A stretch of DNA of 64,000 nucleotides from CAVYHJ01 sp963768165 [NCBI: uncultured bacterium] (GCA_963768165.1 CAVYHJ010000007.1:43940-107939), one strand, 5' to 3'; shown: positions 26,504 through 35,366, numbered from the stretch's first letter. Notes: generated by a model not told the origin, from the letters alone. Program-made: numbers and translations.

Positions 26504-27106
26504 ATGAAGAAAATGAATCTGTTGGTAAGTCTCTACATTGTATTATTTTCGTTCCTAGTATTCCCTTCCTATGCCAAAACCCCGCAAGAAGCGAAAGATG
26601 CATTGGCGCAATTGAAGATTACCTACAGTGAAGATGAGTTTTTTACTTGTGCAAGGGATGGCAAAACCGACGCTGTAAAATTGTTTTTAGATGCGGGAAT
26701 GTATCCCAATGCAAAAGATAGCACGGGTATGACCGCTTTGATATGGGCGGTAATTTATAAACATACGGATATTGTTGAAATCTTATTGACCAAAGACGCG
26801 AAGGTCAATGCGAAAGACAATAATGGTGCGACTGCCTTGATGTGGGCAGCAAGGGGTGGTAATAAGGATATTGTTCAAATCTTATTGACTAAAGGCGCGG
26901 ATGTCAATGCGAAAAATAACTTTAATAGAACCCCCTTGATGTTTGCGGCATTTTATGGATGTACAACAATTGTACAAGTTTTTCTAGCTAATGGAGCGGA
27001 CGTCAATGCGAAAAACAATGGTGGTAATAGCGCTTTAATGATTGCTGTATCCTATAACCATCCCGACATCGTAAAACTCCTAAAAGATGCCGGGGCGAAA
27101 GAATAA
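26504..27106 (+). CDS. Exported ankyrin-repeat protein 4
   Basis: A 200-residue paralog, the shortest. The start at 26504 follows AAAAGGAG. It has a signal peptide ending FPSYA, the module KTPQEAKDALAQLK, then about four ankyrin repeats and the shared KDAGAKE end. The repeats of this gene and its neighbours are very similar at the DNA level, so recombination between them can be expected to change repeat number. Confidence 0.8.
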   Translation: MKKMNLLVSLYIVLFSFLVFPSYAKTPQEAKDALAQLKITYSEDEFFTCARDGKTDAVKLFLDAGMYPNAKDSTGMTALIWAVIYKHTDIVEILLTKDAKVNAKDNNGATALMWAARGGNKDIVQILLTKGADVNAKNNFNRTPLMFAAFYGCTTIVQVFLANGADVNAKNNGGNSALMIAVSYNHPDIVKLLKDAGAKE

Positions 27107-27136
27107 ATTCCTCTGTGTCGGAAATAAATGCTCTAT

Positions 27137-27182
27137 GCGTCAGGAATGGTAGGAGGGCGTTCACGCCCGAATTTCCCGACGC
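27137..27182. repeat. CGTCGGGAA-family palindrome with nested stem
   Basis: Outer arms GCGTCAGGAA and TTCCCGACGC; inside them GGGCGT/ACGCCC forms a second small stem. Confidence 0.5.
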
Positions 27183-27276
27183 CTTCCTTTTGTCCCTTCC
27201 TGCCTACCATTTCTATGAAATAATAAACCGAAAAAATTATTTAGTGGTATATAATTAGCAGTAGAAGGAGGGCACT

Positions 27277-27753
27277 ATGCCAACGAATAAATACCGTAAA
27301 CCAACCAGTAAAGTTATCGAAGTGTATCAGGGAAAAGAACTCGAACAATTGGTTTCCAACGCGCTCCAGGATACGTTTGCTTCGAGCGGGATTCCCATCT
27401 CTCAAAGAAAAGTAAAACGCTTTTTATCCACCCTCACCCAACCGGCTCTCGGCGGAAAACCTGTCCTCATCATCGAACAATTCCCTCTGAACTCGTTGGA
27501 AGCGCATGGCAAAATCGGCAATAAGGTATTCCAACGCGTCGGTAAAACCGGCAACCAATATGTCAAACCCCGTGTCAAACCGTACAATCCACGCACCGCC
27601 CCGCAACAAAATCAACGGGCAAAAATAAAAGGAGTCGCTCCCGCCTGGTGGGCACTCTCCACCGCCCAACGTGCGCAATGGAACAAAAAAGCCAAATATA
27701 CCCGCAAGACCGGGTATATGCTCTTTAGTTCCAACTACCTGCTAACCCATTAA
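27277..27753 (+). CDS. Basic protein of unknown function
   Basis: A 158-residue, strongly basic protein without signal peptide or membrane segment. The C-terminal half contains NPRTAPQQNQRAKIKG, then WALSTAQRAQWNKKA, a motif type I have seen in small bacterial and phage-associated proteins of unknown function. GAAGGAGG precedes the ATG, so translation should be efficient. No partner gene is evident. A nucleic-acid-binding role is conceivable from the charge, but only as a guess. Confidence 0.55.
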   Translation: MPTNKYRKPTSKVIEVYQGKELEQLVSNALQDTFASSGIPISQRKVKRFLSTLTQPALGGKPVLIIEQFPLNSLEAHGKIGNKVFQRVGKTGNQYVKPRVKPYNPRTAPQQNQRAKIKGVAPAWWALSTAQRAQWNKKAKYTRKTGYMLFSSNYLLTH

Positions 27754-27797
27754 TCCCGTACCAATTCCGAGCCTGTACCGTACTTGTACTGGACTTG

Positions 27798-27826
27798 AAG
27801 TGGAATTGAAATTTTCAATTCCACTT
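27798..27826. terminator. Hairpin between convergent genes
   Basis: AAGTGGAATTGAA and its complement around a three-base loop, placed between the stop of the 158-residue gene and the stop of the convergent thioredoxin gene. The lack of a long T tract makes it a weak terminator candidate. Confidence 0.45.
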
Positions 27827-27895
27827 CCCCTCCGCTTCTCATGCGGTATTTATTGGGTTTTGGGCGCGTTGCGGCAGTGGGAGAATTTGCTCTTT

Positions 27896-28513
27896 TTACT
27901 TATCGTGCGTGAGCATATATTTTACGTGACTAATATACTGCGGGTCACTGAAATACCCGCCGACATATTTAGCGATGATTTTCCCATCTTTCGAGATTAT
28001 AAAGGTGGTGGGAATTCCATGAAGTTCATATAGCGACGGTAGCGACCCGGTATACGTGTAGATCGGAAATGTAAAATTATTGGTTTTCACAAAATCTGAT
28101 ACCTTATAAGTTTCTTCATTCGACGCGCAGATAAATACCACGTTATTATTTTTGACATCATTATAAAGCGATTGGATTCCTGGCATTTCTTCCCGGCAGG
28201 GAGGACACCAGGTCGCCCAGAAATTCAAGAAAATGTATTTGCCTTTGTAATCCGACAGACGGATAGTTTGTCCGTCCAGGGATTTGAATGTCAAACTGTA
28301 ATCCGCGGGAATATTCAGGTCTTCCCCTTCACTTGCCTGGGGACGACTCTCATTTTTCTGGGTTTGTGATGGCTTAGAATTGCCTTGCGATACCGAACCA
28401 TCCGCTCTGGCAGAAGGGGGAATATTCAATTCAAAAGACTCCCCGGAATAACAGACCTGCTGAACTAAAAAAATACCGAAAATAATTGCCAATAAACTTA
28501 CTAAACGTTTCAT
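27896..28513 (-). CDS. TlpA/ResA-like periplasmic thioredoxin
   Basis: A 205-residue protein started at 28513, where GAAAGGAGAG precedes the ATG. It has a signal peptide or anchor (residues 1-23), a low-complexity linker (about 38-66), then a thioredoxin fold of the AhpC/TSA-Redoxin type with FWATWCPPCREEM: active-site C103 and C106. GIPTTFII supplies the cis-proline loop. It reduces disulphides on the envelope side, for example for cytochrome maturation or methionine sulfoxide reductases. MsrAB at 18789 is a plausible client, but the link is inference. Confidence 0.85.
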   Translation of the reverse strand: MKRLVSLLAIIFGIFLVQQVCYSGESFELNIPPSARADGSVSQGNSKPSQTQKNESRPQASEGEDLNIPADYSLTFKSLDGQTIRLSDYKGKYIFLNFWATWCPPCREEMPGIQSLYNDVKNNNVVFICASNEETYKVSDFVKTNNFTFPIYTYTGSLPSLYELHGIPTTFIISKDGKIIAKYVGGYFSDPQYISHVKYMLTHDK

Positions 28514-28606
28514 AGTAACTCTCCTTTCACCCAATATCTTACTCCCCTGCCCCCTTTTTATCAACCCATCTTTAACAGTCCATTGTCGTCCCTCCATGAA
28601 ACCAGC

Positions 28607-28658
28607 TTGTCATTCTGAGCGAACGCTTTATCCAGTGAAGAATCTCTCGTTACCACCC
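28607..28658 (+). repeat. Solo copy of the 55-bp TTGTCATTCTGAG repeat
   Basis: Starts TTGTCATTCTGAGCGAACGC and matches the tandem array at 29025-29201. Confidence 0.7.
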
Positions 28659-28729
28659 TGATAACTTCTGTTGACATCACCCCTCAAAATGACAAATAAA
28701 CGAGAACAGAATATAATAAAAGAGTCCTT

Positions 28730-29017
28730 ATGCCCAAAACATATTATGTTTATATCATGTCCAATAAATCAAAGACTTTGTATACTGGGGTAACCGACGA
28801 TTTGGAACGAAGGGTATACGAACATAAGAACAAGTTGAAGGAAGGATTCACAAAAAGGTATAATATCACTCGTCTCGTATATTTTGACGAAACAGACGAT
28901 ATTGGAATTGCTATTGGTCGTGAAAAAGAAATCAAAGGATGGCTGCGAAGAAAAAAGATTGATTTGATATGTTCTATGAATCCGGACTGGAAGGATTTAA
29001 GTGAGGGATGGTTCTAA
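28730..29017 (+). CDS. GIY-YIG domain protein (UPF0213-like)
   Basis: A 95-residue single-domain protein: YYVYIMSNKSKTLYTGVT supplies the GIY and YIG strands, followed by the conserved arginine in DLERRVYEHK and IGREKEIKGW. Small stand-alone GIY-YIG proteins of this type are common in bacteria and are of uncertain function, assumed to be DNA or RNA nucleases. It lies between two stretches of the 55-bp repeat, which may have been shuffled together with it. Confidence 0.85.
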   Translation: MPKTYYVYIMSNKSKTLYTGVTDDLERRVYEHKNKLKEGFTKRYNITRLVYFDETDDIGIAIGREKEIKGWLRRKKIDLICSMNPDWKDLSEGWF

Positions 29018-29024
29018 TTAAAAG

Positions 29025-29201
29025 TTGTCATTCTGAGCAAACGCTTCATCCAGCGAAGAATCTCTTGTTACCTCCCACCTTGTCATTCTGAGCGAACGCT
29101 TTATCCAGCGAAGAATCTCTCGTTGCCTCCCGCTTTGTCATTCTGAGCGAGCGCTTTATCCAGCGAAGAATCTCTCGTTACCACCCACCTTGTCATTCTG
29201 A
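29025..29201 (+). repeat. Tandem 55-bp repeat, three full copies and a partial
   Basis: Copies begin at 29025, 29080, 29135 and 29190 with an exact 55-bp period. The unit begins TTGTCATTCTGAGCGAACGC and includes CCAGCGAAGAATCTCT. The spacing is too short and the units are contiguous, so this is not a CRISPR array. Confidence 0.8.
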
Positions 29202-29351
29202 CAATTAGGAGAGTTATCCTTAGCCTGTTTCATTGCGTATAACAGATTCTCAGAAATAGGTGGGGAATGGCATAGGTTTGAATGAAAAAGGGCTACAAAA
29301 TTGTCGAAGTTGGCGTTCAGGGAGGGTAGAAATGAAGGAGATTTAGGGAAA

Positions 29352-29453
29352 ACTACCTAACAAAATCGGCTGGGGACCCTCTCCGTACCATCTCCGTACC
29401 ATCTCCGTTTCCTCTCCCTTATCCATTTGGTGGAAAAATGGTAAAACTACCTA
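29352..29453 (-). repeat. GTTAGGTAGT-bounded dispersed repeat, inverted copy
   Basis: Read on the minus strand it ends in the same CGATTTTGTTAGGTAGT block and contains GGAGATGGTACGGAG, as in the copy at 10369-10461. Its outer boundary word has been split by the insertion sequence at 29454. Confidence 0.6.
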
Positions 29454-30819
29454 GATGTCCCTGAAAAAGTTTCTTTTTTAGATTGTAGGACACAAAGAGG
29501 GAACTTTGGGAGAGAGAAAGGAACCTCCCGAGCCGAATTTTCCAAAGGACAAAAAGAAGCTTCCTTAGAAGCTTGCGGATATTGTACCCACATCCGCAGA
29601 GGATCGCATTGATGTGATCGCCGTGGGTTCCCTTCAGATAGTTTCGTCCTAACCATCCATCGGTTTTGGCATGTCCGATCACGGGTTCAATCGCACTCCG
29701 GCGTTTAATCCATCGAATGACCGATTCTTTGAGTCCGGATAACTTCCACCGACTGAGATGAATCGTAGCCTCTCCCGCATAATCGTGTCCCCGATACCCT
29801 TGATCCGCATACACCTCCTGAGCTTGAAAATGTCCCAACCGCTCGGCCTGTTTCAAGGCCTGCTCTAAGGTATGTCCGTCATAGGGATTCCCGTGAAGCG
29901 CTTGCATGCCTACAATGAACGGATCTTGAGAAGTCGCTACCACACTCACCTTGCAGCCAAACTCATATTTCTTATGGGCTTTACCTTTGGCGATACATTC
30001 CACCTCCGGGGCATGCAAACTATACAGTTTCGGAGAATCCTCTCGCTTTTGCTCCAACAACCTCTGGGCCATGGCTAATTCCGGTCCCAATACCTCCCAG
30101 AGTTCCTCCCGGTTTGCCTTCAGGACCTTCCGACCTACATCCCGACTCACCCGTCCCAAGTACACCTTTAACTTCTTCCATTCCTTCTGCGCCTTCTTCC
30201 CCTTACGCCCATGGGCATACCGATGATACAAAAATAAACTCTTCTTGGCTTTGCGGGTATAGCTCTGCCGCAGTTCAATCCCTTCCTGGTGGCACAGATT
30301 CACCAAGCGTTGCAACATCTTCAGGTACAGTTTCGCATCCGTGGGATAGGTAATTGCTTTCTCCTGCACCGTCGTATCCACATTCAGTTTGGCCAACTGC
30401 CTCCGCTTCAAGGCACCCGTCTTCAACCCTGTGGTAATGGTCACCTCTAAGAGCTTCTCCATCTTCTGTTGCTGGATCCGTTTACGCCATTTACTCAATA
30501 AGCTGGCATTCAGGAAAAGCTCCCTCTGAAAATACTCAAACCCACAAAAGTATTGCCAGTACGGATTTTCCGCCAAGCGCTCCACGACTTCCTCATCGCT
30601 CAAGTGATAGGCATGCTTTAAATAATGGATCCCCACCAGTAATCGAATGGGTTTGCAGGGACGTCCGAAATCCGGACAATAACACCCCGCAAAGGCGGCC
30701 TCCAGTTCTCCCCATTCCATCTGATGGGCCAGTTGAATTAACGGATGGCGGGGATTACACAGACTTTTTAATTCTCCACTAAATAAATTCTCTTGTGTCG
30801 TATCGGTCAATGGAATCAC
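29419..30819 (-). CDS. IS5-type transposase
   Basis: A 466-residue DDE transposase. The N-terminal DUF772-like part (FGRPCKPIRLLVGIHYLKHA) is followed by a catalytic core with D148 in NVDTT, D339 in YADQGYRG and E378 in AIEPVIGHAKTD. A basic insertion of about 90 residues lies between the first two aspartates. The reading frame has no stop inside the element and runs through the terminal repeat and target duplication into flanking DNA, where it stops, so the last dozen or so residues are contributed by the host site. All catalytic residues are present and the element may be active. Confidence 0.88.
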   Translation of the reverse strand: MIPLTDTTQENLFSGELKSLCNPRHPLIQLAHQMEWGELEAAFAGCYCPDFGRPCKPIRLLVGIHYLKHAYHLSDEEVVERLAENPYWQYFCGFEYFQRELFLNASLLSKWRKRIQQQKMEKLLEVTITTGLKTGALKRRQLAKLNVDTTVQEKAITYPTDAKLYLKMLQRLVNLCHQEGIELRQSYTRKAKKSLFLYHRYAHGRKGKKAQKEWKKLKVYLGRVSRDVGRKVLKANREELWEVLGPELAMAQRLLEQKREDSPKLYSLHAPEVECIAKGKAHKKYEFGCKVSVVATSQDPFIVGMQALHGNPYDGHTLEQALKQAERLGHFQAQEVYADQGYRGHDYAGEATIHLSRWKLSGLKESVIRWIKRRSAIEPVIGHAKTDGWLGRNYLKGTHGDHINAILCGCGYNIRKLLRKLLFVLWKIRLGRFLSLSQSSLFVSYNLKKKLFQGHLGSFTIFPPNG

Positions 30820-30930
30820 TCTAAATCCTCCAGATATTTGTATTTATTTCAATATACCTGGTGATTTTAACATGGCGAGAAAATCATTTCTATCCCATCT
30901 TTATTGTTCTATTTCCCTTTTTCAAGGACG
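29454..30930 (-). mobile_element. IS5-type insertion sequence, about 1.48 kb
   Basis: Terminal inverted repeats TGTCCCTGAAAAAG (29456-29469) and, at the other end, CTTTTTCAAGGACG (30917-30930), with one mismatch besides the first base. ACTACCTA flanks both sides as an 8-bp direct repeat (29446-29453 and 30931-30938). The uninterrupted word is seen at 10369, which supports this reading of the target duplication. Confidence 0.7.
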
Positions 30931-31011
30931 ACTACCTAACAGATTTGAAAGTGGGTTTAAGGTTCAAGGTTTAAGGTTTAAAGTTGAGTAAAAGAAGTAG
31001 CGGGATGCATG

Positions 31012-31050
31012 GCGTCGGGAAAGATATAAAGGACACGTCATTTCCGACGT
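31012..31050. repeat. CGTCGGGAAA palindromic repeat
   Basis: GCGTCGGGAAA and TTTCCGACGT arms (imperfect), preceded by the run of AAGGTTTAA-like words seen with other copies of this family. Confidence 0.5.
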
Positions 31051-31059
31051 AGGATAATT

Positions 31060-31902
31060 TTAATTACTTATAACCCATTTAGATTTTAAATCATTTAGAT
31101 TAAAAGTCAAAACATCCCATGTTAAATTTAATTTACTAGCTTTCTCTTTTAGTTCTTCAATATATCTATTTAGCACTTTTGTATCACCGTCTATAGCAAT
31201 AGCTAAAACACAAGTTCCTCTAATAATTCCACTAAAATACTTTGAAAACTGTTCTAATTGCATGAATCCTGAATTTATTATATTACGAGCATTTGTCATA
31301 TCTCTTATATATTTAACTTCAACAATAAAATCATTATCATTAATGTCAGCAAGACCGTCTATATGCATTTTTCTAGAACCTACACTTATAACCATATCTC
31401 TATAAAATTTAGTATTATACTTATTTTCTAGTTCCTTCATTATTAGGTCTTCTGCAATTAAATAATCTTCCTGTGCATTAATCCCAGTTATTTTGGGTAT
31501 ATCAACCATTGTTCTAATAGTTTCACTACCTTTCCCATTTTTATTAGTATCATCAACAGAAAATTCTGTCTCGAGTTTATATTTTTCTCTTATTTCATCA
31601 GGACTTGCAGCTCTTAAGAAGGCATCATCACTGCGATAATCACCTGGTCCATAAAGTTTTCGATGATGAGACTTTACCAACCAAGCAAAAACACAAAGTA
31701 CCAATACTGGGAAAAGCACTAAAAACCAAATCATGATAGTTTTATGATAATTTTCCAATGTAGTAGCTTCTACTAATACGAGCGATGCAATTGCATAAAT
31801 AAAAACAATAAATAATGCAATTATTCCTAATGGATTTTTAGATAATTTTTGTGCACTTTTTGTTAACAAGTCAAACATAAGTTTCACTGTATTATACACC
31901 AA
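31060..31902 (-). CDS. Two-pass membrane protein with nuclease-like (PD-(D/E)XK) domain
   Basis: A 280-residue protein. Two membrane segments (about 27-45 and 57-77) are followed by a soluble region. Near residues 175-195 lies MHIDGLADINDNDFIVEVKY: an aspartate, then EVK, the pattern of the PD-(D/E)XK nuclease fold. A hydrophobic strand (TCVLAIAID) follows. Membrane-anchored nuclease-fold proteins occur in defence systems and as proteins of unknown function. It is 35 bp downstream of cydB on the same strand but its AT-rich codon use is unlike cydAB, suggesting separate origin. The start may be the ATG eight codons inside. Activity is not established. Confidence 0.5.
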   Translation of the reverse strand: MVYNTVKLMFDLLTKSAQKLSKNPLGIIALFIVFIYAIASLVLVEATTLENYHKTIMIWFLVLFPVLVLCVFAWLVKSHHRKLYGPGDYRSDDAFLRAASPDEIREKYKLETEFSVDDTNKNGKGSETIRTMVDIPKITGINAQEDYLIAEDLIMKELENKYNTKFYRDMVISVGSRKMHIDGLADINDNDFIVEVKYIRDMTNARNIINSGFMQLEQFSKYFSGIIRGTCVLAIAIDGDTKVLNRYIEELKEKASKLNLTWDVLTFNLNDLKSKWVISN

Positions 31903-31937
31903 TCTTATACCTGAAACTTAAAAACTGAAACTATTTT

Positions 31938-32966
31938 TTAATAACTCGTAGAATTGAGTTTCACCTTGCCTCTAAAAATCCAATAGATGCTGATGGTGTA
32001 AGCAATGACGAGCGGCATGCCGAGGCAGGCGATGAGGAGCATGATGGAAAGAGTTTTGTGAGAGGACGCGGCGTTGTAGATAGTGAGACTGAATTCGGGA
32101 GAAGGGTTGGAGATGACCAAATTGGGATAGACACCGAGACCGAAGAGAGCGAGGAGCGCCGCCATGGAGCAACACGAGGAAACAAACGCCATGAAATCCC
32201 GTTTGTGATAAATTTCGCGGGGGATATTGGCAATCGCCAGCATATTAAGAACCGGCAGAAGGAAAAAGACCGGATAGGTTTTCATGACCGTAGTCATGTG
32301 GGGTAGATAAATAAGCGTTGACATGGTGGTCAAGGCGTAACAGATAATGAAAAAGATAATACAGGGGTTGACCCAGGTACGGAGTTTGTCATGCATCGCG
32401 CCTTCGGTTTTCATAACTCCGTAGATGGCGCCGTGCATCATAAAAAGTGCCAGGGTGGTGATACCGACGAGCAGAGGGAAAGGTGTCAATAAACCTAAAA
32501 ACGAACCCGCAAATTCCCCACCCCCTGACAAGGGCACCCCCCAAGCAATATTTCCCAGCGCGACTCCCACCAATATACTTGCCACAATACTGCTAACGGA
32601 AAAACTAATATCCCACATATTCCGCCACCATACCCACGGTTCTTTGGAACGGAATTCAATCGCCACCGCCCGGAATATCAAAGCACATAATAACAACATA
32701 AAGGCGAGATAAAAACCGGAAAAAACTGTGGCGTACACATCAGGAAATGCCGCAAAGAGTGCGCCTCCCCCCGTCACCAGCCAGACTTCATTCCCGTCCC
32801 AAATCGGTCCAATGGTATTGAGCATAATCCGCCGCTCTTCATCCGTATTGGTAAAAAGATGGAGCGCGCCGATTCCCAAATCAAACCCATCAAGCATCGC
32901 ATAGCCGGTAAATAGTACCCCGACTAAAATGAACCACGTTGTATTTAAGTCCAGAGATAAGTTCAT
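31938..32966 (-). CDS. cydB: Cytochrome bd ubiquinol oxidase subunit II
   Basis: A 342-residue subunit with nine or so membrane helices and the family N-terminus: GYAMLDGFDLGIGAL and then GPIWDGNEVWLVTGGGALFAAFP. With CydA it forms the terminal oxidase that oxidises quinol and reduces oxygen with high affinity. Its start overlaps the cydA stop by 4 bp (ATGA), so the two are translationally coupled. No cydX-like small ORF follows before the next gene. Confidence 0.95.
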   Translation of the reverse strand: MNLSLDLNTTWFILVGVLFTGYAMLDGFDLGIGALHLFTNTDEERRIMLNTIGPIWDGNEVWLVTGGGALFAAFPDVYATVFSGFYLAFMLLLCALIFRAVAIEFRSKEPWVWWRNMWDISFSVSSIVASILVGVALGNIAWGVPLSGGGEFAGSFLGLLTPFPLLVGITTLALFMMHGAIYGVMKTEGAMHDKLRTWVNPCIIFFIICYALTTMSTLIYLPHMTTVMKTYPVFFLLPVLNMLAIANIPREIYHKRDFMAFVSSCCSMAALLALFGLGVYPNLVISNPSPEFSLTIYNAASSHKTLSIMLLIACLGMPLVIAYTISIYWIFRGKVKLNSTSY

Positions 32967-34312
32967 GTGAGATGTCCTTGCGGTACCAAATCATCCACCA
33001 ATGGGCCATGCTTGATTTTCCGGTCGAGTAAGAAAATGAAGACGGCGAATAGTAATAAGTAAATCACCATAAACATAATGAGCGACGAAATAACCAGGTT
33101 GGCGGTCACGACTTTGGAGAGAGCATCAGAAGTTCGCAGGAGACCATAAACAATCCAGGGCTGGCGTCCGACTTCCGCAGATATCCAACCGAGTTGATTC
33201 GCAATTTGCGGGCATAAAACAGAGAATACAAATATCCACAAAACGGGTCTACAAGTCCATAATTTCCCCCGCCACCATAGCAACAGTCCAATAAGATTCA
33301 GGAATATTAACGCAAATCCAATGGCGACCATCCCGTGATACGTCTGAAATACAAAGTTAACAGGTGGGATGTCTTCCGGTTTAAATGCATTCAGACCCGT
33401 GACTGGTTTGGAAGTGTCATTATATACGAGATAACTCAACATACCGGGAATAGCGATACTGAAATCCACGCGCTGTTGACTTTCATTGACCCAACCGAAT
33501 AGATGCAACGGCGCAGGCGCAGATTTATCAAAGTGTCCCTCAAAAGCCGCGAGTTTCGCAGGTTGGTATTGCGCCACTTCCTGACCGCTGTCATGACCGC
33601 TTACCAATTGTAACAGGGATGCCACAATGGCTACCGACAATCCGATTTTCATAGAGGCTTTAGCAAAGTCTTCAAATTTATGTTTCAACAAATAATAAGC
33701 GGATATGCTGAGAACCAGACACGCTCCCGTTTGCCAGGCTGCGAAGAGGACGTGAGACAAGCGATCGAGTGTCGAAGGATTCAGCACCATCGCCCAGAAA
33801 TCGGTAATTTCGGCGCGAGCTTTGAGACCTTCACCGACGATATGAAACCCGGCAGGGGTTTGCTGCCAGGAATTGGCAACCACAATCCAGAGAGCGCTAA
33901 AATGCGCACCCGCAGCCACCATGATGGTGGAGAAAAAGTGAGTGCGCGGCTTGACCTTATCCCAGCCGAACAGAAGAACCGCCAGGAAACCCGATTCCAA
34001 AAAGAAAGCGAAAATGCCTTCGGAGGCAAGGGCACTCCCGAACACATCACCGACATAGCGGGAATACACCGCCCAGTTTGTGCCAAATTCAAACTCCATC
34101 ACAATACCCGTAGCGACACCGATGGCGAACGTTAACGCAAAAATCCGCACCCAGAATCGGGTCATTTGGTGATAGAGAGGGTTTTTGGTTTTGAGATACA
34201 TCCCTTCCATGATGACCAAAATCAAACCCAAGCCGATGCTCAACGGGGGATAGATATAATGAAAACAAACCGTGAAGGCGAATTGAAGTCGGGATAAAAA
34301 TATTACATTCAT
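32963..34312 (-). CDS. cydA: Cytochrome bd ubiquinol oxidase subunit I
   Basis: A 449-residue haem-bearing subunit. The N-terminal [18 protein letters not shown] contains the first haem-ligand histidine, and [18 protein letters not shown] is the conserved block late in the protein. Length indicates the short quinol-loop type. It is expected to hold haems b558, b595 and d and to support respiration at low oxygen or under stress. The upstream gap contains a terminator for the preceding toxin-antitoxin operon, so cydAB has its own promoter, which I cannot place with confidence. Confidence 0.95.
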   Translation of the reverse strand: MNVIFLSRLQFAFTVCFHYIYPPLSIGLGLILVIMEGMYLKTKNPLYHQMTRFWVRIFALTFAIGVATGIVMEFEFGTNWAVYSRYVGDVFGSALASEGIFAFFLESGFLAVLLFGWDKVKPRTHFFSTIMVAAGAHFSALWIVVANSWQQTPAGFHIVGEGLKARAEITDFWAMVLNPSTLDRLSHVLFAAWQTGACLVLSISAYYLLKHKFEDFAKASMKIGLSVAIVASLLQLVSGHDSGQEVAQYQPAKLAAFEGHFDKSAPAPLHLFGWVNESQQRVDFSIAIPGMLSYLVYNDTSKPVTGLNAFKPEDIPPVNFVFQTYHGMVAIGFALIFLNLIGLLLWWRGKLWTCRPVLWIFVFSVLCPQIANQLGWISAEVGRQPWIVYGLLRTSDALSKVVTANLVISSLIMFMVIYLLLFAVFIFLLDRKIKHGPLVDDLVPQGHLT

Positions 34313-34614
34313 GGTACTTATTCTAACATGAGGAAAAAAGTAATGTTTTACATGGTTAAGCGATTAAGGAAAAAAAACCTTCAACATTTGTTAAAGGTTT
34401 TATTCATGATTGATCTAATTAGGATTACCACTCTTCTGCAAATGTAGAAGAGTAATGGATTTCAGAACAGCGGGATAATAATATGCCATAGCTTATGTCC
34501 TTACTCATTTAATAAAGATATGGATATATGAGTCAAGACGGTTACTATTCCCCTCCTTATTACATATGAACCGTTCTTTCATGGCTTTAACAAAAATCCT
34601 GTTTTCGAGATATT
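34313..34614. other. Intergenic region between cydA and hepT
   Basis: About 300 bp with no gene. It contains the terminator at 34370-34401 and a second hairpin at about 34433-34456 (ACTCTTCT/AGAAGAGT), without other recognisable features. Confidence 0.5.
34370..34401 (-). terminator. Rho-independent terminator of the mntA-hepT operon
   Basis: Read on the minus strand AAAACCTT pairs with AAGGTTTT around a TAACAAATGTTG region that can also pair (AAC/GTT), followed by a run of eight Ts. It is downstream of hepT and upstream of cydA. Confidence 0.6.
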
Positions 34615-34962
34615 TTATGCTTTCTCTCCAGTGGAAGTTATTTTTTCAAGTTCAGTAATCAGAGAAGGAATATCATCTGTAATAGTATCCCAGACTCGAT
34701 CCAGATTAATATCGTAATAAGCATGTACCACACGATTTCTCATTCCTATAATATTTTCCCAAGGAATGCTAGAGAATTTATCACGAAAATCTTTAGAAAT
34801 TCGAGTTGCCGCTTCTCCAATAATTTCTGTTAATCTAACCAAAGCCAGTTCCAGTATGGGGTCTTTCTCCAAGTCACTCCGGGATTTTCCTTGGGAGAAT
34901 TTAATGATTTCTTTAGCAGCCTCTAACATGTGTTGAACTCGTATTAAATCCTCATTGGGCAT
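34615..34962 (-). CDS. hepT: HepT-like HEPN ribonuclease toxin
   Basis: A 115-residue helical protein of the DUF86/HepT family. [12 protein letters not shown] contains the R-x4-H-x-Y motif of HEPN RNases; the tyrosine in this motif is the site modified by MntA in type VII toxin-antitoxin systems. It starts 11 bp inside the mntA gene. It is expected to act as an RNase toxin neutralised by AMPylation. Confidence 0.88.
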   Translation of the reverse strand: MPNEDLIRVQHMLEAAKEIIKFSQGKSRSDLEKDPILELALVRLTEIIGEAATRISKDFRDKFSSIPWENIIGMRNRVVHAYYDINLDRVWDTITDDIPSLITELEKITSTGEKA

Positions 34963-35257
34963 ATTGAACCTTTGCCGAATTAAGTACTTCCTGCCGGAAA
35001 TAACGGCTTAAATCTTCCGGAGTCCTAAGATCCACTTTTCTGCCTAATAATTTACTTAATTCGATTTCCATACCCGCCATGCGGATAAGTCCGACAATAG
35101 CATTGGGTTCGAATTCTACAAGAACATCAATATCGCTATCCGACCGAAAGTCGTCCCGCAGAACGGAACCAAAGAGAGATAGTTTACAAATATGATGGCG
35201 ACGACAAAAATCGGCAATTTTATCTGGTGAGATATTAATATGTGTTGTGGTTTCCAT
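34952..35257 (-). CDS. mntA: MntA-like nucleotidyltransferase antitoxin
   Basis: A 101-residue minimal nucleotidyltransferase with [20 protein letters not shown], the G-S-x(n)-S-D-I-D motif. First gene of the pair, with overlap to hepT, as in type VII modules where MntA transfers AMP groups to HepT. AAGGATATAAGTT precedes the ATG. A promoter with overlapping inverted repeat lies immediately upstream, fitting autoregulation. Confidence 0.88.
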   Translation of the reverse strand: METTTHINISPDKIADFCRRHHICKLSLFGSVLRDDFRSDSDIDVLVEFEPNAIVGLIRMAGMEIELSKLLGRKVDLRTPEDLSRYFRQEVLNSAKVQYAQ

Positions 35258-35258
35258 A

Positions 35259-35305
35259 ACTTATATCCTTATTCAAATACTAAAGATATAAGTATTATAC
35301 GTCAA
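35259..35305 (-). promoter_or_regulatory. Promoter and operator of mntA-hepT
   Basis: Minus strand TTGACG (35305-35300), 17-base spacer, TAGTAT (35282-35277). A perfect 9-bp inverted repeat, ACTTATATC (35259-35267) and GATATAAGT (35285-35293), brackets the -10 box and is a good candidate operator. Confidence 0.6.
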
Positions 35306-35366
35306 GGTGGTTAGTACGGCAAAAAGAATAGCTTCCGTTTAATAACCTTACCTTTCTTATGAAGAT

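Noticed and set aside
29025-29201. Regular 55-bp repeats as a CRISPR array
   Set aside because: The period is exact and the whole unit is repeated without variable spacers; no cas genes are near.
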